NCBI RefSeq assembly: GCF_027111255.2
Contig: NZ_CP114285.2
Coordinates: 62,001 to 126,000, forward strand
Direction of reading: 5' to 3'
Source: Flavobacterium flavigenum
Lineage (GTDB): Bacteria > Bacteroidota > Bacteroidia > Flavobacteriales > Flavobacteriaceae
DNA length: 64,000 nucleotides
Shown here: in pieces, positions 18,901 to 30,094 of the stretch
Position numbering within the stretch: the first letter of the stretch is position 1
Layout of the letters: each line of letters starts with the position of its first letter
Program-made: the position numbers and the translations under genes
Notes under the pieces: generated by a model
What the model was told of the DNA's origin: nothing
Databases searched by the model: none
The model's input: the letters and a program-made list of their open reading frames with translations, nothing else

Positions 18901-19009
18901 GACTAACTCCCCCTGATGTTACTTTACCTTTAACAGTTTGGGCAAAGAAAAAATTTCCCCACAGACATACTATTAAATACAATAGTTTTTTTAATGTTCT
19001 CTTCTGCAT
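15905..19009 (-). CDS. SusC-type TonB-dependent transporter (locus A)
   Basis: 1034-residue outer-membrane importer of oligosaccharides, without an STN domain, in keeping with HTCS instead of FecR control. Signal peptide at about 1-23 (ending NFFFAQ), carboxypeptidase-D-like domain at about 27-100 (VKGKVTSGGVSLPGVSVVVQ, DFDGSFTLNNV), plug at about 105-230 (NEVVVIGYGTSKRKDINGAV, IYGANGANGVVLITTKKGKK), then a 22-strand-type barrel ending in PRVTSAGVNIEF. First gene of a five-gene operon (susC, susD, SGBP, GH10, GH16). A 435-bp leader region upstream holds a candidate HTCS operator. Confidence 0.96.
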   Translation of the reverse strand: MQKRTLKKLLYLIVCLWGNFFFAQTVKGKVTSGGVSLPGVSVVVQGTKNGTVTDFDGSFTLNNVEPKAMLVFSYIGYKNVTIPADTKSEMKVVMVDELEKLNEVVVIGYGTSKRKDINGAVSSIKASEIQDKPFTSIDQALVGKAAGVNVTQNSGTPGGGISVQIRGITSINGNEPLYVIDGTPVFADKNNDTFSFSALGGGNGQTKSSALSGLNISDIESIDILKDASATAIYGANGANGVVLITTKKGKKGKSKFTYETYLANQEVTNKVDVLNLPEYARYQSKIFTLSGEPVPFQYQKPDLLGNGTNWQNELFRSAAMYSHQLSFSGEKEGTRYYTSLNYFDQEGIVLNSDFNRLSMRLNVDSNVKSWLKIGNNLSVSKSSQKVVRNDDRGGLVMNTLRQSPELPVRDASGAFAGPTSGLGSSANEATNPIALAEYNNSTTERFKINGNLFADFTLIKGLVFRTELGYDLNFAKSGTFVPKYTLGNVSELLNKSFKQQDQSYYWNIKNYLTYNKTINDKHNFTFLLGQEAQESKYEYLSGYRTGAFLNKDFTNLNIGDIDTALNGNGSGRWSMTSYISRLNYSFSDRYSFSASLRADASSNFGPNNKWGYFPSFSGGWTVSNEKFFEPLSNSIDYLKFRAGYGAVGNQNIPANRYQTILSLLASPFGGVSPTIDNLGNPNIKWESLKSLNAGFELATLNNRVKLDFDYYVKNSSDFLTKQINDESNQSALNYYLNTGEIVTKGIDLTLNTRNIVTDDFSWDSTVIFSKYTNKLTSFQGQGKSLLGKVQFDLYNVTRTTEGQPVGQFYGYVTDGLFKNAAELAAGPTQETGTGIGDIRFKDLNNDGKIDSKDQTAIGDAIPDFTYSFTNNFKYKNLSLSVVLTGSQGNQIYNFTRHYIDGIYPGFGDRFGNVSTQALDAFEPGTNENTDVPRITLNDPNGNGRISNRFVEDGSYLRIQNVSLSYDLPDRMFENTILTKVRLYVNVQNLYTFTKYSGFDPALGNLDQNITLSGIDLGRYPVPRVTSAGVNIEF

Positions 19010-19142
19010 ACAATTTGGTTGTTTTGAGTTTGGATTAAATAATTAGTTTATTTTTATTAGTGAATATTTACGTTTTTGATCTTTTTACATTAACATCACT
19101 TAAAGTGTGAAAAATGAAAATCATTTCTTAAATATTTCTTAA

Positions 19143-19150
19143 CGAAAGTA
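19143..19150 (-). promoter_or_regulatory. Candidate -7 box of locus A susC
   Basis: The minus strand reads TACTTTCG, one mismatch from TAnnTTTG, 40 nt beyond the 5' end of the near operator half-site. The equivalent TACATTTA (26225-26232) lies at 39 nt in the GH3 promoter. A leader of about 128 nt would result. Confidence 0.35.
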
Positions 19151-19179
19151 AAATCTAAGGCAGTGAAAGTGTAAAACGG

Positions 19180-19210
19180 ATGAAGCAAATCGTGCATCAA
19201 ATGATGCAAA
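19180..19210 (-). promoter_or_regulatory. Candidate HTCS operator, locus A susC (direct repeat, 21-bp period)
   Basis: On the plus strand ATGAAGCAAA (19180-19189) recurs as ATGATGCAAA at 19201-19210, exactly 21 bp on, the two-turn spacing that AraC-type regulators use. The same pattern in weaker form lies before GH3 (26262-26292). A perfect inverted repeat TGCATCA-AA-TGATGCA (19193-19208) overlaps the second copy, so a palindromic operator is an alternative. Confidence 0.45.
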
Positions 19211-19390
19211 ATAAAGGGATGATATACTGTAATTGTTTAAAAATGACCGAATCATCAAAAAAAAATATTCCTGAAGTATTGCTAAAAAAAATATGCTAAA
19301 AAAAATCCATTAATAAAAAAACGGGAGTATTTTATTAAAAGCATAAATATGAAAGAAGTAAAGTCAAAATATCTTAGTAAGTATCATTAT

Positions 19391-19423
19391 AAAAAAAGCT
19401 CCGATTGAATATCGAAGCTTTTT
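19391..19423 (-). terminator. Terminator of the locus A HTCS gene
   Basis: On the minus strand AAAAAGCTTCGAT pairs with ATCGGAGCTTTTT (one U-G pair) around the loop ATTCA, and the right arm continues into T residues. It begins about 20 nt past the HTCS stop. Confidence 0.75.
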
Positions 19424-19444
19424 AACAGAGATGAAGATTATTTT

Positions 19445-22400
19445 TTATTCATTTGTACCTTTTTCCTGAGTAGGCAGGTAGCCATATTTAATTTTATAAC
19501 ATTTGGCAAAATAGGAGGGAGACGGAAATCCTACTTTATAACTAATTTCATTAATATTGACTTCTTTATTTCCCTGTTCGAGTAACTGTTTTGCTTTTTC
19601 TAACCTGACATTTCTAATAAACTCATTTACTGAAACACCTGTTAGTGTTTTAATTTTTCGGTACAATTGACTTCGGCTCAGGAACACCTTTGAAGAGAGT
19701 AATTCGACACTCAATTCAGATTCGCTAATGTTTTCATTAATATAATGAAGGATTTTCTGAATGAAATCGTTATCCAATGATGTGGTTTTTTCTTTCCCTT
19801 GTTTTGTAATTCCGGTATAAAATTTCTTAAACATTATTTGGCGGCTGGTAATAAGCTGAGCGAGACTGGATTTTAAAATATCCAATTCAAATGGCTTGCT
19901 CAGATACATATCAGCACCAGAGTCGATACCCTCCAGTCTGTCATTGACCATTGCTTTGGCAGAAAGCATCAATAAAGGAATGTGACTGGTTTTTAAGTCT
20001 CCTTTGATATTTTTACACATTTCCAAACCGTCCATTACTGGCATAATGACATCTGTAATTATGATATCCGGTAATTTCTGAACGGCAAGTTCGTAGCCTT
20101 TTTTACCGTTTTCGGCTGTAATAACTTTGTATAATTTGCTCAGTTCCTGTTTGAGATAATTTCTTAATTCGAGATTATCTTCTACAATTAAAACAGTGTA
20201 TGCTTTTGCAGTATCTACTGCATTTTTTTTGGTAAACTGATCATCAATTTCGTCTTCTTCGGTTTGATTTTTATATTCAAATAAAAATTTATTTTTAATT
20301 TTTTCTATTTCAAAAACTTCGTCAATTATTTCATTTTCTTTATAAAAAGATTTTCCTAAAGGAAATGTAACCGTAAATTTTGTGCCTTCTCCCAGTTTGC
20401 TTTCAACGTCAATTTTTCCTTTATGCAGTTCAACAAATTCTTTTACAACTTCCAGTCCGATGCCTGTGCTGCCGTAATAATCCTTATTTAGATTATTAAC
20501 CTGATAAAATCTGTCAAAAATTCTTTTCAAATCTTCGCTTCGAATTCCGGAACCTGTATCTGTGATTGTTATCGAAAAAGAGGGAACTTTATTTCCATCT
20601 ATCAACAGCATGGTACCATGATTTGATTCTGTGATGAAAATCTTTATCGAGCCATTATCCGGTGTGAATTTAAAGGCATTTGAAATAATATTAAACAGTA
20701 TTTTTTCCAGCATTTTAGGATCCAGCCAGTCTTCGAGTTCATCAGCTGAGGATTCAAAATCAATTTTAATATTTCGAACAGCGGCTTCTTCATCAAAATA
20801 GCTGATAATGCCTTCGGTAAAGGCGACTACTTCGACTTTCTTCACCTGAAGGAAAACTTTGTTGAACTCTAATTTGTTAAAATCCATAAGTTCATTGATT
20901 AGCCGTGAAAGCCTGTCTGAACTTTTGTGTACGATTTTTAATTTATTATGTATTTCACGGGACAAACTCCTGCTTCTCAAAATATCCTCCAAAGGATTAA
21001 TGATCAGTGTAAGCGGTGTCCTGAACTCATGTGAAATATTGGTAAAAAACTGAAGTTTCTTATTGTTTAATTTCTCTAACTGAATCGTTTTTTCTCTTTC
21101 TAAAATTATAGCTTGTTTTGCTTTAAAACGATTTTGATAAATTTTATTGAAATATATGATTAAGGAAACTAAAATTGATACGTATATAAAATAAGCCCAA
21201 ATTGTTTTCCACCAGGGTGGTAAAATTTTTATTTTCAGTTCTAAGTGATCATTGCTCCAAGAGCCATCAGCATTTGCTGCTTTTACTTTAAAAATATAAT
21301 TGCCCGGCTCGAGGTTAGTATAAGTGGCGGTTCTGTTGTTTCCAACATAATTCCAGTCTTTTTCAAAACCTTCCAGATAATAAGCGTATTGGTTTTTTTT
21401 AGAATAATTATAGTTAATTCCCACATATTCAATTGTAAAAACGGACTGAGTGTAGTCAAGAATAATTTCTTTTGTTTGGGAAATTACTTTGTTTAATGGC
21501 GAATGATTTTCATTTGGTTTTACAGACTGATTGAATAATTTAAAATCACTGAAATACAAACTAGGTGCTTTTTCTGTTTTTTTAATTTCATTTGGATTAA
21601 AGTAATTTACTCCTTCATAACTGCCAAAATACAAATCCCCGTTTCCGTCTTTAAAAACAGCATTATTATTAAAATCATTATCAACAAGACCATCATCTTT
21701 GTTGAAATTGGTACTTTTTTTATTTTTTAAATCTAATTTTGTTAATCCGGAACCGCCGCTTAGCCATAAATAACCGTTATTGTCAGAAATTATTGCTCGT
21801 ACAGATTTCTCTTTGAAGCCTGGAAAATCATCATAGTTTGAAAAGGTCTTAGTTTTTTTATTATAGCTAAATAATCCCTGTGCATCTGTACCTATCCATA
21901 TTGTTTTGTCGTTAGATTCATAAATAGATAAAATGGTCTGAATGCTATAGTCGTTATTCATGCCTTTAAACATAGCATCCCGCATCTTAATTACTTTAAA
22001 ATGAGAATCATCTTTGATGTTTACCTGATATAGTCCTAAGATTGTTCCTACCCACAGCACATCATCCGAGTCAACAAAGACTTTACGTATAAAAGCCTTA
22101 TCTAAATCATTTTCTATAAATGGTTTAAAGTTGCAATGAATAAATGTATTGGTCTTATTATCAAAATAATGGAGTCCTTTTATAAAAGAACCAATCCAGA
22201 TCCTGCCTTTTGAATCTTCTGAAAAACTAAAAATACGGTTTGATTTTAAACCAGTTGTATTGGCTGTATTGTAGTTTATAAATCTGGTAGTTCCGTTTTT
22301 TAAAAAATAAATACCGCGATCCCAGCTTCCAATCCAGATGTTTTGTTTGCTGTCTATAAAAATGGTCTGAATATCAGCAGCATCTAAACCTGAATAATAA

Positions 22401-23602
22401 TTTTGATTGGTTTTGTTAACGTGAATATAGCTTTTTTCAGCAAGATTATATATGTCGAGCCCTCCACCTTCATTGCTTATGAGTAAATTGCCTTTTTTAT
22501 CTTTTACCACAGAAGTAACATAGCTCGTCTGCAGGGAATTATCATTGTTTGGCAATGATTCAAGCGAATTGAATTTATTGTTAGGCTTATCAAATACACC
22601 AAGCCCTTTATTAAAATAGCCTAACCAGAGCCGTTTTTCCTTATCTTCATACAACGACCAGACAGAATTAGATTTTAAACTGAAATTGTTGTATTTGCTG
22701 TGCAGGTATTTTTTGAGTACCTGTCCTTTATAATTTACAACCAGCAATCCGTCATTTTCTGTGCCACAAATGATGTAATCATGACTGCTTTTTACGATTG
22801 ATAAGATTTTATTTTTGGTAATTGGGTAGTTTTCAAATTGATAGTTGTCGGTTTCAGGTTTGATTTTGATCAGGCCATTTTCGGTTGTTCCAAGCCATAA
22901 GAATCCAAATTTATCAATTACAATATTTTCGATATCGTCCAGTAACGGGGTTCTTTTGAATTTATCTTTAAAAACCTGTTTTACTTTTCCGCTCAGATCA
23001 ATTTCCAAAAGACCATAACTTGTTCCCAAATAGATAATGCCATGCTTGTCTTTTACTGATGACTTAATTAAAAAGTTGGGTTTTTCCAGTACTTTTGAAT
23101 GGACTAAAGATGTTTTTAATGTTTTTATGTTAAGTTTAAACAGCCCAAAACCATAAGCACCTAAATATAGATTACCGTTGTTGTCTTCAATAATTGTTTT
23201 TATTGTTATAGGTTCATTGTATCCTTTTACGATTACATCTCCAATATTAATTTTGGTAAAATTATCTAAATCCCTGTTGTACAAGCATAAACCTTCATCA
23301 GTGCCAATCCATAAATTGTTGTTCGAATCGATAAAAGTCGTGTAAATAAAATTACTGCTTACTGAACCCGGTTTTTTATTCTGTTCGTATCCGAAATAAT
23401 TTACACCATCGTATCGATACAAGCCGGCACCATTAGTACCTATCCAGATAAATCCCTTTTTGTCCTGTATGATAGAAGAAATAGCTCTTTTTGAAGTAGT
23501 TTCGGGGATGCTTCTAAATTGGTAACTATCAAACTTTCCCTGAGAGAACAGATGGTTTACAAACACAAAGTAACATAACAGTATATATTTAATACTTTTC
23601 AT
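19445..23602 (-). CDS. Hybrid two-component system regulator (HTCS), locus A
   Basis: One-protein sensor and transcription factor, 1385 residues. Signal peptide (about 1-21), about a dozen periplasmic Reg_prop propeller repeats (IWIGTNGAGLYRYDG, LWIGTDEGLCLYN and others, about 30-660), a Y_Y_Y domain (about 695-790), a membrane segment (AYFIYVSILVSLIIYF, about 797-812), a HisKA domain with His858 in ISHEFRTPL, a HATPase (NIISNAFKF, TDTGSGI, GSTGIGLEVV), a receiver with phospho-acceptor Asp1184 (ITDVIMPVMDG) and a C-terminal AraC-type HTH (about 1265-1385). It presumably senses an oligosaccharide of the locus A glycan and activates susC and GH3. It is separately terminated on both sides, so it is transcribed on its own. 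Confidence 0.96.
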   Translation of the reverse strand: MKSIKYILLCYFVFVNHLFSQGKFDSYQFRSIPETTSKRAISSIIQDKKGFIWIGTNGAGLYRYDGVNYFGYEQNKKPGSVSSNFIYTTFIDSNNNLWIGTDEGLCLYNRDLDNFTKINIGDVIVKGYNEPITIKTIIEDNNGNLYLGAYGFGLFKLNIKTLKTSLVHSKVLEKPNFLIKSSVKDKHGIIYLGTSYGLLEIDLSGKVKQVFKDKFKRTPLLDDIENIVIDKFGFLWLGTTENGLIKIKPETDNYQFENYPITKNKILSIVKSSHDYIICGTENDGLLVVNYKGQVLKKYLHSKYNNFSLKSNSVWSLYEDKEKRLWLGYFNKGLGVFDKPNNKFNSLESLPNNDNSLQTSYVTSVVKDKKGNLLISNEGGGLDIYNLAEKSYIHVNKTNQNYYSGLDAADIQTIFIDSKQNIWIGSWDRGIYFLKNGTTRFINYNTANTTGLKSNRIFSFSEDSKGRIWIGSFIKGLHYFDNKTNTFIHCNFKPFIENDLDKAFIRKVFVDSDDVLWVGTILGLYQVNIKDDSHFKVIKMRDAMFKGMNNDYSIQTILSIYESNDKTIWIGTDAQGLFSYNKKTKTFSNYDDFPGFKEKSVRAIISDNNGYLWLSGGSGLTKLDLKNKKSTNFNKDDGLVDNDFNNNAVFKDGNGDLYFGSYEGVNYFNPNEIKKTEKAPSLYFSDFKLFNQSVKPNENHSPLNKVISQTKEIILDYTQSVFTIEYVGINYNYSKKNQYAYYLEGFEKDWNYVGNNRTATYTNLEPGNYIFKVKAANADGSWSNDHLELKIKILPPWWKTIWAYFIYVSILVSLIIYFNKIYQNRFKAKQAIILEREKTIQLEKLNNKKLQFFTNISHEFRTPLTLIINPLEDILRSRSLSREIHNKLKIVHKSSDRLSRLINELMDFNKLEFNKVFLQVKKVEVVAFTEGIISYFDEEAAVRNIKIDFESSADELEDWLDPKMLEKILFNIISNAFKFTPDNGSIKIFITESNHGTMLLIDGNKVPSFSITITDTGSGIRSEDLKRIFDRFYQVNNLNKDYYGSTGIGLEVVKEFVELHKGKIDVESKLGEGTKFTVTFPLGKSFYKENEIIDEVFEIEKIKNKFLFEYKNQTEEDEIDDQFTKKNAVDTAKAYTVLIVEDNLELRNYLKQELSKLYKVITAENGKKGYELAVQKLPDIIITDVIMPVMDGLEMCKNIKGDLKTSHIPLLMLSAKAMVNDRLEGIDSGADMYLSKPFELDILKSSLAQLITSRQIMFKKFYTGITKQGKEKTTSLDNDFIQKILHYINENISESELSVELLSSKVFLSRSQLYRKIKTLTGVSVNEFIRNVRLEKAKQLLEQGNKEVNINEISYKVGFPSPSYFAKCYKIKYGYLPTQEKGTNE

Positions 23603-23737
23603 TCAGAATGTTATTGGTTATCCATTTTATAGGAGATAAAATTATCAAATTGATTTTTTTAAAATTAATAGTGTAAACAATATTAATAAAACTATGAATA
23701 ACACTTTATTTATTTCTATACAATTTTTATACATTGC

Positions 23738-23779
23738 TAAAAACCTGAGCACGATTAATGACTTTTAATCGTACCCAGG
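23738..23779 (-). terminator. Terminator of the GH3 gene
   Basis: On the minus strand CCTGGGTACGATTA and TAATCGTGCTCAGG form a 14-bp stem with two G-U pairs, loop AAAAGTCAT-like, followed by TTTTT. It lies 44 nt past the GH3 stop, between it and the HTCS gene. Confidence 0.85.
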
Positions 23780-23823
23780 CAATAAGATTGTAATATAAAT
23801 CAGGTTTTTAATTCTGAAATGTT

Positions 23824-26109
23824 TTATTTAACCTCAAATTTACTGGTTAAACCTTCATTAGAATTCCAGCCCACCATAACATTAAATAATCCTGGCTCCA
23901 CCAAAAATTTTCCATCATTGTCATAAAAACCAAGTTCTGAATCCGTTAGTGTAAATTGAATCATTTTTGTTTCTCCCTTTTTTAAGGTAACAAGCTCAAA
24001 TCCTTTTAATTCCTTAACCGGTCTTACAATACTGGCAACAGGATCATTTAAGTACAACTGGACAACTTCTTTCCCATCAAAATCACCAGTATTGGTAACC
24101 TCTACAGAGATTTCAATCTTTTCTCCTTTTTGAAAAGAAGTTTTAGCCATCTTTAGGTTTTTATAAGCGAAAGAAGTATAGCTTAGTCCATAACCAAATG
24201 GATATAAAGTTGTCTTTTCAACATCAGAATAATGTGACCAAAATACATTTTGATCCTTATCTGTTGGTCTTCCTGTATTGTATAAATTATAGTAGATAGG
24301 GCATTGTCCTACATTTCTTGGAAATGACATTGGAAGTTTACCACTCGGATTATAATCACCGTATAAAACCTGAGCTATTGCGTTTCCGGATTGTGTCCCT
24401 AACTGCCAGGCTTCAACAATAGCCGGAACATTTTCAGCAGCCCAAGGCAATGCCAGCGGACGACCATTATTTAAGACCAAAACCACATTAGGATTTACTT
24501 TGTAAATTTCTTCTAATAATTGCTGTTGGTTTCCAGGTAAACCTATTTCGGTTCTACTGCGCCCTTCACCGCTTTGAAAACCAATTTCGCCCAGAACCAT
24601 CACGACAACATCAGCATTTTTCGCTGCTTTTTTTGCTGCTTCAAATCCGGAAAAATCAGTGGTGTTGATTTTTACTTCGTCTAAAAATGTCTGTTTGTTC
24701 AGAGCGACATCAGTTCCTTTTTCGAAAACCAAAGAATTGTTTTTGTATTGCTGCATTCCTTCAAGGACAGATATGGCCGTATTGTCATCCGCTGCAATTC
24801 TCCAGCTTCCTAATGGACTGTTTTTATCGTTTGCCAAAGCACCTATCAAAGCAATTTTTTGTCCGGATTTCTTTAGCGGAAGCAGATTTTTATCATTTTT
24901 CAATAAAACAATTGACTTTTTTGCCATATCCAGTACGTCATCATTATTGGCTTTACTGCCAATGTCTGATTTCTCTCTGGCTTCATCACAATATCTGTAT
25001 GGATTATCAAATAAACCTAATTCAAATTTTACTCTTAGGATTCTGCGTACTGCATCATTAATGACACTTTCTTTGACAGCACCTTTTTTTACTAACTGAA
25101 CTAATTCTTTGACATAAATACTGGATTCCATATCCATATCAGAACCTGCAATAGCGGCTTTTTGCGCGGCATCGGCACCATTTGCGGCATAACCGTGAGT
25201 AATCATTTCGGCTATGGATGCCCAGTCAGAAACTACAAAACCTTTAAAACCCCAGGCTCCTTTTAAAATATCCCTTTGTAAAAAGATGTTTCCGGTTGCG
25301 GGAATGCCATTCAGCGTATTAAACGAATTCATAAAAGTTCCGATTCCAGCATCGACTGTAGCTTTAAAAGGAGGTAATACTGTATTGTATAGTTTAGAAT
25401 TACTCATATCTACACTATTGTAATCGCGTCCGGCTTCTACAAAACCATAACCTGCAAAATGTTTTGCACAAGCCACTATTGAAGTATTTGATCCTAATTT
25501 TTCTCCCTGAAAACCATGAACTCTTGCTCTTGCAATTTTGCTTCCCAAATAAGGATCTTCACCGGCACCTTCCATTACACGTCCCCATCTGGCATCGTTA
25601 GAAATATCTACATTAGGTGCAAAAGTCCAGTTTAATCCTGATGCCGAGGCTTCAAGAGCAGCAACACGAGCCGAATTTTTAATCGCTTCTAAATCCCAAC
25701 TAGCGGCTTCTGCCAACGGAATAGGGCTGAGGGTTTTGTAACCATGAATAACATCAAAACCAAAAATAAGCGGAATGCCAAGGCGGGTTTCTTCAACGGC
25801 TATTTTCTGTACGGCTCGGACTTCCTTAACTCCACGAACGGTAAGCATAGAACCCACAAGGCCTTTCTTTAAATTATTGTATTTTTCTTCATTAGACCCT
25901 GATTCCGGTTTTGGTCCGGTAACATCCCATGAACCATTGTATTGATTCATTTGTCCCACCTTTTCTTCTAAAGTCATTTCTTTCATCAAAAGTGAAATGT
26001 GGTCTTCAATAGGTTTGTTAACATCCAGGTGTTTTTTGGTTTGGGAATATCCGTTTCCAAAAAAGATAAGCAGTAAAAAGGAATATCTTTTAATTTGTTT
26101 TTTCATCAT
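23824..26109 (-). CDS. GH3 family beta-glucosidase (BglX-like)
   Basis: Periplasmic exo-acting enzyme, 761 residues, releasing glucose (or xylose) from oligosaccharides made by the surface enzymes. Signal peptide about 1-22 (FFGNGYSQ). GH3 N-terminal barrel (MTLEEKVGQMNQYNG, FGFDVIHGYKTLSPIPLAEA) with nucleophile Asp295 in VVSDWASI; GH3 C-terminal sandwich (about 400-630, KSIVLLKNDKNLLPLKKSG, GEIGFQSGEGRSRTEIGLPG); fibronectin III-like tail (about 670-745, VEVTNTGDFDGKEVVQLYL). The length and order match E. coli BglX. Read from its own promoter, divergent to the locus B GH2 gene, and terminated before the HTCS. Beta-xylosidase activity is possible given the GH10. Confidence 0.95.
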   Translation of the reverse strand: MMKKQIKRYSFLLLIFFGNGYSQTKKHLDVNKPIEDHISLLMKEMTLEEKVGQMNQYNGSWDVTGPKPESGSNEEKYNNLKKGLVGSMLTVRGVKEVRAVQKIAVEETRLGIPLIFGFDVIHGYKTLSPIPLAEAASWDLEAIKNSARVAALEASASGLNWTFAPNVDISNDARWGRVMEGAGEDPYLGSKIARARVHGFQGEKLGSNTSIVACAKHFAGYGFVEAGRDYNSVDMSNSKLYNTVLPPFKATVDAGIGTFMNSFNTLNGIPATGNIFLQRDILKGAWGFKGFVVSDWASIAEMITHGYAANGADAAQKAAIAGSDMDMESSIYVKELVQLVKKGAVKESVINDAVRRILRVKFELGLFDNPYRYCDEAREKSDIGSKANNDDVLDMAKKSIVLLKNDKNLLPLKKSGQKIALIGALANDKNSPLGSWRIAADDNTAISVLEGMQQYKNNSLVFEKGTDVALNKQTFLDEVKINTTDFSGFEAAKKAAKNADVVVMVLGEIGFQSGEGRSRTEIGLPGNQQQLLEEIYKVNPNVVLVLNNGRPLALPWAAENVPAIVEAWQLGTQSGNAIAQVLYGDYNPSGKLPMSFPRNVGQCPIYYNLYNTGRPTDKDQNVFWSHYSDVEKTTLYPFGYGLSYTSFAYKNLKMAKTSFQKGEKIEISVEVTNTGDFDGKEVVQLYLNDPVASIVRPVKELKGFELVTLKKGETKMIQFTLTDSELGFYDNDGKFLVEPGLFNVMVGWNSNEGLTSKFEVK

Positions 26110-26224
26110 CGTTTTTTAGTTTATAGAAAGTTTGTAAAATCATGTACAATCAAGGAGTATTATCTTTTGATAAGAATTATTTTGAATAGGTTAACCTCTG
26201 TCAAATGAATTCTATTTAAGCCCG

Positions 26225-26232
26225 TAAATGTA
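26225..26232 (-). promoter_or_regulatory. Candidate -7 box of the GH3 gene
   Basis: The minus strand reads TACATTTA, one mismatch from TAnnTTTG, 39 nt from the 5' end of the near half-site (26271). Spacing matches the locus A susC promoter to within 1 nt. Leader about 110 nt. Confidence 0.3.
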
Positions 26233-26261
26233 CTTTTACAGTAGTAATGATGGTGAAAAAT

Positions 26262-26292
26262 TTGAAGCATTATGTAAGACAAATGTTGTATT
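26262..26292 (-). promoter_or_regulatory. Candidate HTCS operator, GH3 promoter (direct repeat, 21-bp period)
   Basis: TTGAAGCATT (26262-26271) and ATGTTGTATT (26283-26292), read on the plus strand, are 21 bp apart and align with the ATGAAGCAAA/ATGATGCAAA pair before locus A susC. Together they give the consensus WTGAWGCAWW. The second copy is degenerate. Confidence 0.35.
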
Positions 26293-26685
26293 TACATGAT
26301 TTCAATGTGAGTAAATAGAAATAGGAATATGAAAGATGTTCAATAAGAAATTTGTATTTCGGCAAAAAGTTGTTCGTTTTTAAAATTAAATTTGAGATGG
26401 GAAGAATTATTTTTGGTTGTAATTTCATAAGAAATAATCGATAAAAAATATAGGTATTTTTAAATCAATAAATTTGTCTTATTAATTTTAGCTTTCATAT
26501 TTTGTATTTAAAGCGAGGTTTTAAAAAACTATACTTCTGAATCATTTATTAAATTATTTTTGATTTAAAATCTTTATTCGTGTTTTGGGCTTTTTCCTTG
26601 TCTAAAAAATTTTCAATCAATTTCGCTTAAATGTTTTTTAGAAAAAATACATTACTTTAGTGTTTCAAATATTTTTTATATTGAT

Positions 26686-26716
26686 ATGCCCCTCTTAATT
26701 TCATGTTATGCCCCTC
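26686..26716 (+). promoter_or_regulatory. Candidate HTCS operator, locus B GH2 promoter
   Basis: ATGCCCCTC occurs at 26686-26694 and again at 26708-26716, a perfect 9-bp direct repeat with a 22-bp period. The near copy ends 21 nt before the TAAATTTG box, i.e. it overlaps the -35 region as expected for an AraC-type activator. Confidence 0.5.
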
Positions 26717-26737
26717 ATGGTCTTACAGGGTGTTATC

Positions 26738-26745
26738 TAAATTTG
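26738..26745 (+). promoter_or_regulatory. -7 box of the locus B GH2 gene
   Basis: TAAATTTG, a perfect TAnnTTTG, preceded by TGTTATC. The locus B susC promoter has TGTTATGT followed by TAGATTTG at the same distance from its CCCC repeat, so the two promoters are alike. Leader about 136 nt. Confidence 0.55.
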
Positions 26746-26887
26746 TGAGGTTCCTTTTTATTTCTAATTGACATATATGATAAATCAGGAAAAAAAAATT
26801 CTGAAAGCCTGCTGAAGTGATCTGATGAGGATTGATTTGAAATAAAATTCAGAGTATAAATTTTTAATTCCCTTTTAAAATTATTAA

Positions 26888-30001
<3,114 letters not shown>

Positions 30002-30029
30002 TTTGACATTTTGTTTATATAGCAGAAAG

Positions 30030-30054
30030 CCTATGAGTTATTCATAGGTTTTTG
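30030..30054 (+). terminator. Terminator of the LacZ-type GH2 gene
   Basis: CCTATGA (30030-30036), loop GTTAT, TCATAGG (30042-30048), then TTTTTG. It lies about 28 nt past the GH2 stop and 41 nt before the HTCS start. Confidence 0.75.
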
Positions 30055-30094
30055 TGATTTAAGAATATTTTTCAGTATCATAACTTTTACTATT

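Larger units (their letters stand above)
19010..19444. other. 435-bp upstream region of locus A susC
   Basis: Between the HTCS stop and susC start. It contains the HTCS terminator (19391-19423), the 21-bp-spaced half-sites at 19180-19210 and a weak -7 box at 19143-19150. The remaining ~170 bp (19220-19390) is A-rich with no recognisable element. Confidence 0.6.
26110..26887. other. 778-bp divergent promoter region between loci A and B
   Basis: Left part (to about 26300): leader, -7 box and half-sites for GH3 on the minus strand. Right part (26686-26887): half-sites, TAAATTTG box and leader of the GH2 gene on the plus strand. The ~380 bp in between (26300-26680) is very AT-rich; I see no ORF, hairpin or repeat in it. 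Confidence 0.6.

Noticed and set aside
19193..19208. Perfect palindrome TGCATCA-AA-TGATGCA as a stand-alone operator
   Set aside because: It is partly explained by the 21-bp direct repeat, and the GH3 promoter shares the direct repeat but not the palindrome. Kept only as an alternative.
24659..25099. Two overlapping plus-strand frames of 124-146 codons
   Set aside because: Antisense to the GH3 catalytic and C-terminal domains; no start context or family likeness.
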